DNA from: JANQRV01 sp964533785 | Lineage (GTDB): Bacteria > Bacteroidota > Bacteroidia > Chitinophagales > Saprospiraceae | Assembly: GCA_964533785.1 (NCBI GenBank) | Contig: CAZHNG010000037.1 | Span: forward strand, 1 to 28,436 | Direction of reading: 5' to 3' | DNA: 28,436 nt | Part shown: in pieces, positions 22,009 to 28,436 of the stretch | Layout: every line of letters starts with the position of its first letter | Numbering within the stretch: the stretch's first letter is position 1 | Notes under the pieces: model-generated | What the model saw: only the letters and a program-made list of their open reading frames with translations | Databases searched by the model: none | Told to the model about the DNA's origin: nothing | Translations under genes and position numbers: made by a program

Positions 22009-23202
22009 TTAGAAATCCCTTCCCTGCAGCATACCGTGCCAGTACATTTTCGGCAAACCATAAGCCTTTAAGGCATACATGCTATACCTTTCCTTGCTCT
22101 GATCGAATGGGAAAGTTTCCATCGGCTCTTTGTCGTAGTCAAATTCTGCCATGATCAAACTGCCATAACCGGTTACCAGCGGACAGGAAGTATAGCCGTT
22201 ATAGTGCTTACTTAAAGGTGCATTTTGTAAGAATGCCATAATATTATCAACGGTAACAGGAGCTTGTTTGCGAATGGCAGCCCCTGTTTTTGAGGTCGGC
22301 AGGTTGCTGCAATCTCCTAAAGAGAAGACATTGGGATAACGAACGTGTTGCGTTGTTTCCTTATCGACTTCTACCCAGCCACTGCCAGCCGCCAGGGGGC
22401 TGTTTTTTATAAAATTCGGTGCACTCATATACGGCGAAACGTGGATCATATCGTATTTTTCTACGGTTTCTTCTCCCGTATTCAAATTGCGAAAAACCGC
22501 TTCTTTTTGATCTGCTTTGATCTCAATGAGGTCTGTATTGTAGACCTCCTCAATACCATAGCGATTGGTAACTTTGGTGAGAGAGTCAGCATATTTCTTG
22601 ACCGCGAAAATGCCGCCACCACCTTTAATGAATTTGGAGTTGATGTGTTTGCTTACGCCGTGTTTCTGCCAGTAGTGATTGGCCAAAAAAGTGATCTTCA
22701 GAGGAGCACCGCCACATTTGATCGGACTGGACGGATGAGTGAATAATGCCGTACCGCTTTTAAGGTTGCGAATATTATTCCAGGTCGATTCAACCGTATC
22801 ATAGGAGTAATTGCTGCATACACTCGTTCCCGGTTGGCCTACACTTTCCTTGAGACCCTTTACCTTGTCCCAGTCAATTTGTATACCTGCCGCTACTACA
22901 AGTACATCGTAAGACACTTTGTCTCCGTTCTTAAGAATGACCGTATTTTGCTCGGGATCAAATTGCTCGACGTATTCCTTGATCCACGTGGCGCCATCCG
23001 GGATATAATCCCCTTCATTGCGTTCTGTTTCCTCTTTTGGGAAAACACCGGCGCCCACCAAAGTCCAAAGTGGTTGATAATAGTGTTTCTCGGCGGGGTC
23101 GATAACCGCTAAATCGGAAATATCGGGTTTATTCATTAAATGAGCAGCAACCGTTAAGCCTGCGGTTCCTCCTCCAACTATTACTATTTGATAATGTGCC
23201 AT
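22009..23202 (-). CDS. sqr: Type II sulfide:quinone oxidoreductase
   Basis: The 397-residue flavoprotein has the N-terminal FAD-binding GGGTAG motif (residues 10-15) and a second nucleotide fold. It resembles the eukaryotic-type SQOR closely at its C-terminus: GYTSCPLVTGYG and ETFPFDQSKERYSMY. The likely redox pair is C163 (PIKCGGAP) and C340 (SCPLVTGY); C129 is an extra Cys. The enzyme oxidises sulfide at the membrane, passes electrons to menaquinone or ubiquinone, and hands sulfane sulfur to an acceptor to make a persulfide, the substrate of the persulfide dioxygenases in this window. Its gene follows the DUF1641 gene by 75 bp on the same strand, and the promoter of the pair has a Crp/Fnr-like box. 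Confidence 0.93.
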   Translation of the reverse strand: MAHYQIVIVGGGTAGLTVAAHLMNKPDISDLAVIDPAEKHYYQPLWTLVGAGVFPKEETERNEGDYIPDGATWIKEYVEQFDPEQNTVILKNGDKVSYDVLVVAAGIQIDWDKVKGLKESVGQPGTSVCSNYSYDTVESTWNNIRNLKSGTALFTHPSSPIKCGGAPLKITFLANHYWQKHGVSKHINSKFIKGGGGIFAVKKYADSLTKVTNRYGIEEVYNTDLIEIKADQKEAVFRNLNTGEETVEKYDMIHVSPYMSAPNFIKNSPLAAGSGWVEVDKETTQHVRYPNVFSLGDCSNLPTSKTGAAIRKQAPVTVDNIMAFLQNAPLSKHYNGYTSCPLVTGYGSLIMAEFDYDKEPMETFPFDQSKERYSMYALKAYGLPKMYWHGMLQGRDF

Positions 23203-23277
23203 GATTAAGCTGGTTTATTAAATGTTTAGATACCGTAATGATGAATTTGTTGTTTTATCATTACACAACTTTATGAT

Positions 23278-24039
23278 TTATAATTTCTGTCCTAAAGCTT
23301 TTGCTAGATTCATCAGGAATCCAACAGCTTTCTGGCGGTCCGGATCTCTGAGTGCTCTAAAGAGACCAAAAGGTCCCATTTTCTGAATGGGCATTTGGTT
23401 CGATTCAACTACTGCAGTACTTAACTTTTGCCCTAACTCTTGCAATGTTTTTAGATCTACGCCCGCTGCAGACGCTTTTGCCACTTCTTCATCAATAGCA
23501 TCCACAAACATTGCGATGAGGCCAGGTAATTGATCTGACAATTTGAGTAGCCCTCCCAGTTGTTCCATTTTCTCAGGGGCCGTTATTTTTTCGGTCAAGG
23601 CTAAGACGCTTGACAACCTTTCTTCAATGTATACGCCTCTCTCCGCATTTTTTCGGTAAACTTCATCAATCGAATCAGCAGCCATACTCATCAGCCCCGG
23701 AAATTGATCGGATAATTGTATTAACCGCTCTAATTTTTCAAACCTTTCCGGTTCCGTTATTTTTTCAGCTAAATGAAGGGCATTGACCAATCTTTCTTCT
23801 ATGTTGACCCCTTTTTCGGCGCTTTGGCGGTAAACTTCGTCAACCGAATCAGCAGCTATGCTCACGAGGCCAGGGCCTTGTTGCATGATAGTCGTTAATT
23901 GACTGACGGCTTCTTCGAGGGTTTGTATCTTGGCCAGTAAATGATCTATGGCTTCTATTGTTTTCGCATCGGATAGACGTTTTTGTAAATGCTGCCCTTC
24001 GGGAGTAGTCGCATCGATATATACAGCTTGGTTATTCAT
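23278..24039 (-). CDS. DUF1641 protein with three 58-residue repeats, partner of SQR
   Basis: The 253-residue protein starts with a helical region (about 15-54) and then has three tandem repeats that start at P56, P114 and P172 with an exact period of 58 residues. Repeats 1 and 2 share PGLxSxAADSxDEVYR and GVxIEERL; the third is more divergent (PGLIAMFVDAIDEEV). The end (220-253) contains GPFGLFRALRDPDRQKAVGF, the DUF1641 signature region. DUF1641 proteins are commonly encoded next to sulfide:quinone oxidoreductases or related flavoproteins, but their role is not established. The protein has no signal or membrane helix; a scaffold or membrane-associated accessory of SQR is plausible. It is the first gene of the operon. 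Confidence 0.85.
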   Translation of the reverse strand: MNNQAVYIDATTPEGQHLQKRLSDAKTIEAIDHLLAKIQTLEEAVSQLTTIMQQGPGLVSIAADSVDEVYRQSAEKGVNIEERLVNALHLAEKITEPERFEKLERLIQLSDQFPGLMSMAADSIDEVYRKNAERGVYIEERLSSVLALTEKITAPEKMEQLGGLLKLSDQLPGLIAMFVDAIDEEVAKASAAGVDLKTLQELGQKLSTAVVESNQMPIQKMGPFGLFRALRDPDRQKAVGFLMNLAKALGQKL

Positions 24040-24195
24040 AAAGATCGTTTTTATGTGATTAATGCCAACTACTGTTTTGTGATCGTGGTGATTGGCTTTC
24101 GTGAAATTTTAAAAGTAGTGTGGTTTGTGATATATAAGTTCGTGTAGTGTTGTACAATGATATGAAAATATGATCATGTGTTGATCTAAGGAAAG

Positions 24196-24231
24196 TGTGA
24201 TTTTTGTCACGATTAAAGTGATTTTTGTTTT
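24196..24231 (-). promoter_or_regulatory. Crp/Fnr box upstream of the DUF1641-SQR operon, with a second half site
   Basis: TGTGATTTTTGTCACG at 24196-24211 is a TGTGA-N6-TCAC palindrome, about 165 bp before the DUF1641 start. A direct repeat of its left half, GTGATTTTTG, occurs 21 bp away (24218-24227) without the TCAC half. No perfect TAnnTTTG is present at the usual distance; TATCATTG (24162-24155) with one mismatch is the best candidate, 12 bp further than at other boxes. Confidence 0.6.
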
Positions 24232-24237
24232 CTCGAA

Positions 24238-25626
24238 TTAGATGATCATTACCAGCCCTAATCCAAGCCATTCGCCGCGCTTGATCGCACCCACGCCCGG
24301 TTGGAAAAAGTAGTTGTTGACCGTAGCCCCGGGGCCGGCCTCTCCTTCATCTCCTGATCTGAAAGTGTAATGTAAGGATAGCTTTAAGTTAGGATTGAAA
24401 TAGAGGTTGCCGCCAACATTCATGCTGTGGTCTTTTCCACTATTAGACTTCATGCTGGAGGCTATAAGCTGATCTTCCGAATCCAGTGGCCCATTGAACT
24501 GGACCATCATGATCACGGGTTCGACCATCCATTTATTTTTCAGAAAGATGTTATAACTCATTCTGATATAGCCCGTATTTGCCGTAACGATTTGATCGGG
24601 GGCTTCTCCGTTAAGTGTCGGATCAGGCAAAGCTTTTCTTCTGATGATGGTCCATTCTCCGTCGAAGTTAAAATGCTTCCAGTTGAATAGAAAATCCCAG
24701 CCAAGGGCTTGATTAGAGGCAAAAAGATCCGTTGCATTTTGGTGGGCTCCGGCCAGGGCAATACTCAAGCCTTTTCTTTTACTGAAGTAATTGATCTTAT
24801 GACTGATCGAATAAGATTTCATTTCGGGATCTCCGATGTGCATTACCAGGCGGCTGACGAGAAGAGGCGCGTATTTTATGCCGGTCGAATTACCGGAAAA
24901 ACTTTCAAAAACCGGGTTGAAAACTCCAAAGTTATAACCAAAATTTAGATCGGGAGAAGGGGAGGAGAGGAGCCCGCCCAGGTTTATTCCCAATGCCCGC
25001 CCCGGACCAATCCCCGTTAAATGTCGACGCAAATAATTCTGGGACCAGCTCTTTTCGAGTGAAGTACTGCGCAAGGCTGCCGTCATACTGGCACGCCCGA
25101 TCTGAGGCAATTGATACCCAGCAATAATATTAACAGCCTCGCTATTTTTGAGTGCCTTCCATTGGACGTATGCATTCCAGATCCTGAATTTTGGTGAACC
25201 ACCGTTGTTGACACCAGCGTCCGTTCCCGCTAAAAGATCCCGCCCTACCACGTCCAGACTGGCCGTAAAATTAAATTTCAAATGGGGATAGGGTTCGCCC
25301 TTAATGCCAAAGCGCGTACGGCGGATTTGTGAGTTCAGCCGGTTATCTACTTTTTGATAAAATTGTTTTTCTTCATCGTAGATTTCTGTTCCAAAACTAT
25401 AAGTAGACCACAATTGTAATCCAAAAAATGGCTGCAGTTGAAATGATTCGATTTTTTCTACCCATCTGCTTTTTTCCTCCTGTGCCTTTACCACAATTGG
25501 CAATATGATCAATAGTAAGGAAAGGACGAAATAGCTTACAGCGCCTGGATGAAATGTGGGTGTTAAATTCACATTAATAGTTTTCACACCGTCATCCTCT
25601 ACAATAGGTGGATTATCGTTTTCCAT
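24238..25626 (-). CDS. Outer-membrane porin-like protein (Porin_O_P type)
   Basis: From ATG 25624-25626 (8 bp after the rhodanese stop) the protein has 462 residues; an upstream start inside the rhodanese gene is possible but gives no better signal. The hydrophobic signal core is at residues 32-46 with a probable cleavage after VKA48, preceded by an unusually long, acidic 31-residue leader. The rest is a beta-barrel pattern of alternating strands with RTRFGIKGEPYPHLKF near the start, as in phosphate-selective porin O/P-like proteins of Bacteroidota. It would form an outer-membrane channel, possibly for sulfur oxyanions given the neighbours; the ligand is unknown. It shares an operon with the rhodanese. 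Confidence 0.8.
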   Translation of the reverse strand: MENDNPPIVEDDGVKTINVNLTPTFHPGAVSYFVLSLLLIILPIVVKAQEEKSRWVEKIESFQLQPFFGLQLWSTYSFGTEIYDEEKQFYQKVDNRLNSQIRRTRFGIKGEPYPHLKFNFTASLDVVGRDLLAGTDAGVNNGGSPKFRIWNAYVQWKALKNSEAVNIIAGYQLPQIGRASMTAALRSTSLEKSWSQNYLRRHLTGIGPGRALGINLGGLLSSPSPDLNFGYNFGVFNPVFESFSGNSTGIKYAPLLVSRLVMHIGDPEMKSYSISHKINYFSKRKGLSIALAGAHQNATDLFASNQALGWDFLFNWKHFNFDGEWTIIRRKALPDPTLNGEAPDQIVTANTGYIRMSYNIFLKNKWMVEPVIMMVQFNGPLDSEDQLIASSMKSNSGKDHSMNVGGNLYFNPNLKLSLHYTFRSGDEGEAGPGATVNNYFFQPGVGAIKRGEWLGLGLVMII

Positions 25627-25634
25627 GGTAAATT

Positions 25635-25946
25635 CTATTTTTTGCTTGCACGTTCTACTTGTTGCCAACTACCGCCATTGTAGGCCTCTACACCTACTTG
25701 TTTGAGGAGCTTAGCAGCGGTACCACTCCGGTTACCGGAACGGCAGCAAGTAATTACGGGCCGTTCATAACCTATGATTTCTTTTGAACGAGATTTAATT
25801 TCTGACAAAGGGATATTGACAGAGTTGGCGGCATGCCCATTTTTAAACTCCTGTGGTGTACGTACATCGATGATTACCGCACCCTTACTGATCAAGGAGG
25901 AAAGGTCAAATTTGGGTTTGGAAAAGATATTTTTTAGGAAATTCAT
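25635..25946 (-). CDS. Single-domain rhodanese (sulfurtransferase)
   Basis: The protein has 103 residues from ATG 25944-25946; a TTG two codons upstream is less likely. It is a single rhodanese domain with the VIIDVRTPQEFKNGHA motif (24-39) and the active loop C68-R-S-G-N-R73; C67 precedes the catalytic Cys. Single-domain rhodaneses accept sulfane sulfur as a Cys persulfide and pass it on. There is no cleavable signal, so it should be cytoplasmic, although the first 12 residues (MNFLKNIFSKPK) are amphipathic. It precedes the porin by 8 bp and is driven by a promoter with a near-consensus Crp/Fnr box. Confidence 0.92.
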   Translation of the reverse strand: MNFLKNIFSKPKFDLSSLISKGAVIIDVRTPQEFKNGHAANSVNIPLSEIKSRSKEIIGYERPVITCCRSGNRSGTAAKLLKQVGVEAYNGGSWQQVERASKK

Positions 25947-25979
25947 TTGCAATAGATTTTAATGTGTAGATGATTATTG

Positions 25980-26024
25980 CAAATAAAATATGTTAGACTG
26001 ATAAAAACTGTGATAGGAGTTACA
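25980..26024 (-). promoter_or_regulatory. Promoter of the rhodanese-porin operon: near-consensus Crp/Fnr box
   Basis: TGTGATAGGAGTTACA (26009-26024) is a TGTGA-N6-TCACA palindrome with one mismatch (TTACA). TTATTTG (25986-25980) on the minus strand sits at the same distance from the box centre as the -7 element at other promoters but has TT instead of TA. The ATG at 25946 would be about 30 bp downstream of the transcription start. Confidence 0.5.
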
Positions 26025-26309
26025 GAGGATTATGGTGCCACTTTGAAAGGCAAGCCTGGTCTGTAAAAGATTGAATTGCCCTTTCATAATGTTTTACCAT
26101 ACAATAAGGGATGATCCCTGTTACAATTTAACAGTGACGGTAACCTTCCTCGCCACCGCCGGCAGAAAATTCCGGCAGCGGCAGCTGAAGGTATCCAATC
26201 ACCTAAGTGATGATAAAACAATACATTCCATCATTTTATGAGTGACTCTTTTGGTGCCAAGTTTCATTCTCAAAAAAGTGGATTTATTATTTCACCATTG
26301 CTAAACCAT
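26025..26309. other. Intergenic stretch downstream of the molybdoenzyme gene
   Basis: No gene was recognised. Two hairpins are visible: CTGTTA-CAATT-TAACAG at 26118-26134 and GCCGG-CAGAAAATT-CCGGC at 26158-26176; the second lies about 135 bp beyond the molybdoenzyme stop and could help to end that transcript. GCCACCGCCGGC resembles the GC-rich repeat cores elsewhere in the window. Confidence 0.45.
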
Positions 26310-28436
26310 TTACTCTTCAACCGTTGCAGTATCTTCTTTCTGCACACCTTCCAAATAATACAACTCTTTTATGGGCTTCAATGGTCGCTTAAACCACAAA
26401 GGCCTTCTTAAACCACCAGGCCCCGGTGCCGGGCGCGTCATCTTCAGCCATTCCTTGTAATTCTCAAAAGCCTTATTGGTATCCACCCCAATATCTCCGT
26501 ATTGATCTCCTGGATGAGGTCTTTCGATCCTTACCCTTTGGTGCCAACAGTGCATACCACTGATGGGATCCGGATGGGCAGCATGGGTAATGTTTTGGTG
26601 AACCCCGCCATCGGTCCAGAAAATACGCTTACTATCTTTGTCTTCACTTTGAAAAGGTCGGACTCCAGAGAGCGTTTGCATTTTCCATTCGCCGTTGCCA
26701 TTATTGGAGATAGAAACGGTGTTCGTTGCCCAGCGGTTACCGGCATCTTGTTTGCGTCGCCATCTTCCCAAGTGGTGAGAGCAGGCAACAACGCCCGGTT
26801 TCATGCCTTGCGTGACCCATACTTTGTCGACAAAATAGCCAATGTCCGTATTAAGCCTGACCAGGTCTCCCGTTTTAAAGCCCCAACGTTTGGCATCTTC
26901 AGGATGCATCCAAATGGGGTTGCGGTTGGAGATCTCATTCAGCCATTTGGCATTGCCCGAGCGAGAGTGAATCAGCGTCGGTAACCGGAAGGTAGGTACC
27001 AGGCAGTATTCTCCTTTCTCTTGGTCTAACTTTTCCGGATGAATATGACTTTTGATGTAAGTTGGTGTCGCGTATTCCGGCCATCCCCAATCCACCATGG
27101 TTTGGGAGTAGAACTCATTCTTCCGCGAAGGCGTCGGAAATCCTACGTAGGGCGTACCATTGACCATCACGCCGATCTCTTTGCCATTCTTGCGGATAAC
27201 ACCAGTCTGCTCATCTACCGCAGCTTCCTGCATATCCTCTGCTGACAATTGCTTCAAATGCTTTTGGTAGGCGTGTTTTTCTACTTCAAAAGCACCGTAT
27301 TTACGCATGTATTCTAATTCCGTTAACCCTTCCTTTTTGGCGGCTTCCGGCAATCCTTTGGTATGCTCGAATATGTACTGGTAATATTCGTCGATATTGA
27401 TCTTCTCTCCTTCCCGGTACGGCGATAAGAAGTGTTCGCGGATGCCCAGACTACCATCAGGGTCGATACGCCAGCTCAATTCAATCCAAAATTCATCTTC
27501 TTCCCACACTTCGCCCGGGTTGACTTCATAGGTGAATTCTACCTTCTTACCAGCCCTTCTGGCAGCCTCTCTCAGCACCGGCTGGCGGAAAGCGATCCAG
27601 GTGCCGGAATGAGTAGCGTAGCTGTTGAGGTCGTGGCGTTCGGCAGAATGTCCCATTGGTAAAACGTAATCTGCAAAAAAGGCCGTTTCGTTCCAGGTGG
27701 GCGTCAATGCGATGTGTAAGCCTACTTTGTTTTTATCACTCAAAGCTTCGATCCACGAAAAGCCGTCGGGATAGGTCCATACCGGGTTGAATACCCGTGT
27801 AAAGTAGACATCTAATTTCCCACGCTCTTCTTTTAAGAAATAGGGGAGGAGGAAGCTCATTTCAAAGAAAGCCAAGGGATATTCGTTAGGGAAGTGAAGC
27901 TCATTCCAGAATTTTTGTGCCGGTGGGACATCGAAGAATTTGGGTTTGAACTTGTTCCAACTGTTGGGAGAGGTACCGCCAAAGGTTCCTACACTACCGG
28001 TCAAAACATTGAGAAAGTGTAAAGCCCTCGAAACGCACCAACCACCAAGGTTACCCGCAGCGGCACTTCGCCAGTTATGCGTAGCAAATTTTTCTCCGGC
28101 TTCTCCGATCTTACGGGCTACTTCAATAACGATCTCCGGTTTTACGCCGGATTCTTGCTCTGCAAACTCGGGGGTGAATTCTGCGTATTCTTCCCGCATT
28201 TTCAGGATATAGTTCTCAAAGGTTACTTCAGTATCGGGATGTCTTTGGGTTAGATAACTTTCCCAATTGGTCCATTCTTCCAGAAACTTACGGTTGTAAA
28301 GACCTTCATCGAGAATGATCTTGGCCATAGCCAGTAATACCGCTGCTTCTGAACCCGGATAGGTAGGCATCCAATAGTCGGACATACTGGCTGTGTTGGA
28401 TAACCTCGGGTCCATACAGGCTAGCTTTGCCCCCTT
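26310..28436 (-). CDS. Molybdopterin oxidoreductase of the polysulfide/thiosulfate reductase-sulfite dehydrogenase (SoeA-like) group, C-terminal part
   Basis: The gene is cut by the right edge: the frame runs to base 28436 with no start, and the ATG at 28413-28415 is internal (KGAKLACMDPRLSNT is typical mid-protein sequence). The visible 708 residues cover the middle of the catalytic domain, with molybdopterin-contact regions such as GNLGGWCVSRAL, GSVGTFGGTSPNSW and FADYVLPMGHSAERHD, and the C-terminal dinucleotide-binding domain (LIHSRSGNAKWLNEI, MHPEDAKRWGFKTGDLVRL). Members of this group use the two-electron chemistry of thiosulfate, polysulfide, tetrathionate or sulfite. Among genes for sulfide and persulfide oxidation, sulfite oxidation (SoeA-like) is a reasonable guess. 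The N-terminal [4Fe-4S] region, the iron-sulfur subunit and the membrane subunit would lie outside the window. Confidence 0.82.
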   Translation of the reverse strand, partial: KGAKLACMDPRLSNTASMSDYWMPTYPGSEAAVLLAMAKIILDEGLYNRKFLEEWTNWESYLTQRHPDTEVTFENYILKMREEYAEFTPEFAEQESGVKPEIVIEVARKIGEAGEKFATHNWRSAAAGNLGGWCVSRALHFLNVLTGSVGTFGGTSPNSWNKFKPKFFDVPPAQKFWNELHFPNEYPLAFFEMSFLLPYFLKEERGKLDVYFTRVFNPVWTYPDGFSWIEALSDKNKVGLHIALTPTWNETAFFADYVLPMGHSAERHDLNSYATHSGTWIAFRQPVLREAARRAGKKVEFTYEVNPGEVWEEDEFWIELSWRIDPDGSLGIREHFLSPYREGEKINIDEYYQYIFEHTKGLPEAAKKEGLTELEYMRKYGAFEVEKHAYQKHLKQLSAEDMQEAAVDEQTGVIRKNGKEIGVMVNGTPYVGFPTPSRKNEFYSQTMVDWGWPEYATPTYIKSHIHPEKLDQEKGEYCLVPTFRLPTLIHSRSGNAKWLNEISNRNPIWMHPEDAKRWGFKTGDLVRLNTDIGYFVDKVWVTQGMKPGVVACSHHLGRWRRKQDAGNRWATNTVSISNNGNGEWKMQTLSGVRPFQSEDKDSKRIFWTDGGVHQNITHAAHPDPISGMHCWHQRVRIERPHPGDQYGDIGVDTNKAFENYKEWLKMTRPAPGPGGLRRPLWFKRPLKPIKELYYLEGVQKEDTATVEE

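Noticed and set aside
21846..22061. 71-codon frame on the minus strand after SQR
   Set aside because: It overlaps the SQR 3' end in another frame and otherwise consists of repeat DNA.

Overview
The window looks like a piece of a Bacteroidota chromosome, probably a Saprospiria-like lineage. The signs are promoter elements of the TAnnTTTG type, start codons without Shine-Dalgarno sequences, Bacteroidota-style protein families (HME-RND pump fused to its outer-membrane factor, Porin_O_P-like porin, Crp/Fnr regulator with a CxxxxxCC motif) and the low-GC, repeat-sprinkled intergenic DNA. The genus is an inference. I see no rRNA, tRNA, CRISPR array or transposase.

The main theme is sulfide and reduced-sulfur oxidation. 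From left to right: the start of a persulfide-dioxygenase-type metallo-beta-lactamase gene (cut by the window edge); a cobalamin-binding-type radical SAM gene; a heavy-metal efflux operon (small exported His-rich protein, RND pump fused to a TolC-like factor and carrying a frameshift, adaptor lipoprotein); an aspartate/glutamate racemase-family gene; a DsrE-fold lipoprotein; a complete metallo-beta-lactamase/rhodanese/rhodanese protein that is a paralogue of the gene at the left edge; a CBS-pair protein; a SulP transporter overlapping a DUF202 gene; a Crp/Fnr regulator; a thioredoxin with two half-size YeeE/YedE sulfur-transport proteins; a sterol-desaturase-family gene with a 55-residue partner; a carotenoid oxygenase; a fragment of a second Crp/Fnr gene; a 33-residue membrane protein with a DUF2892 protein; a type II sulfide:quinone oxidoreductase behind a three-repeat DUF1641 protein; a rhodanese with a porin; and a molybdopterin oxidoreductase running off the right edge.

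The most interesting structure is regulatory. Eight copies of a Crp/Fnr-type palindrome, (T/A/G)GTGA-N6-TCAC(A/G/T), one of them with a mismatch, lie in intergenic DNA upstream of seven transcription units: both persulfide dioxygenases, the metal-efflux operon, the sterol desaturase, the 33-residue/DUF2892 pair, the DUF1641-SQR pair and the rhodanese-porin pair. In four of them the palindrome centre is exactly 30.5 bp from the TA of a TAn(n)TTT(G/A) element, the geometry of a class II (about -41.5) activated promoter. The Crp/Fnr protein in the window keeps the R-E-x-x-x-R recognition-helix pattern that reads GTGA in Crp and carries C85/C91/C92. I infer a local sulfide-oxidation regulon controlled by this protein or a paralogue.

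A working model from family knowledge: SQR oxidises sulfide and makes persulfide; the metallo-beta-lactamase/rhodanese enzymes oxidise and transfer persulfide sulfur to sulfite/thiosulfate; rhodanese, DsrE-like, DUF2892, thioredoxin and YeeE/YedE proteins handle or move sulfane sulfur; the molybdoenzyme and SulP transporter could oxidise sulfite and export or import sulfur oxyanions.
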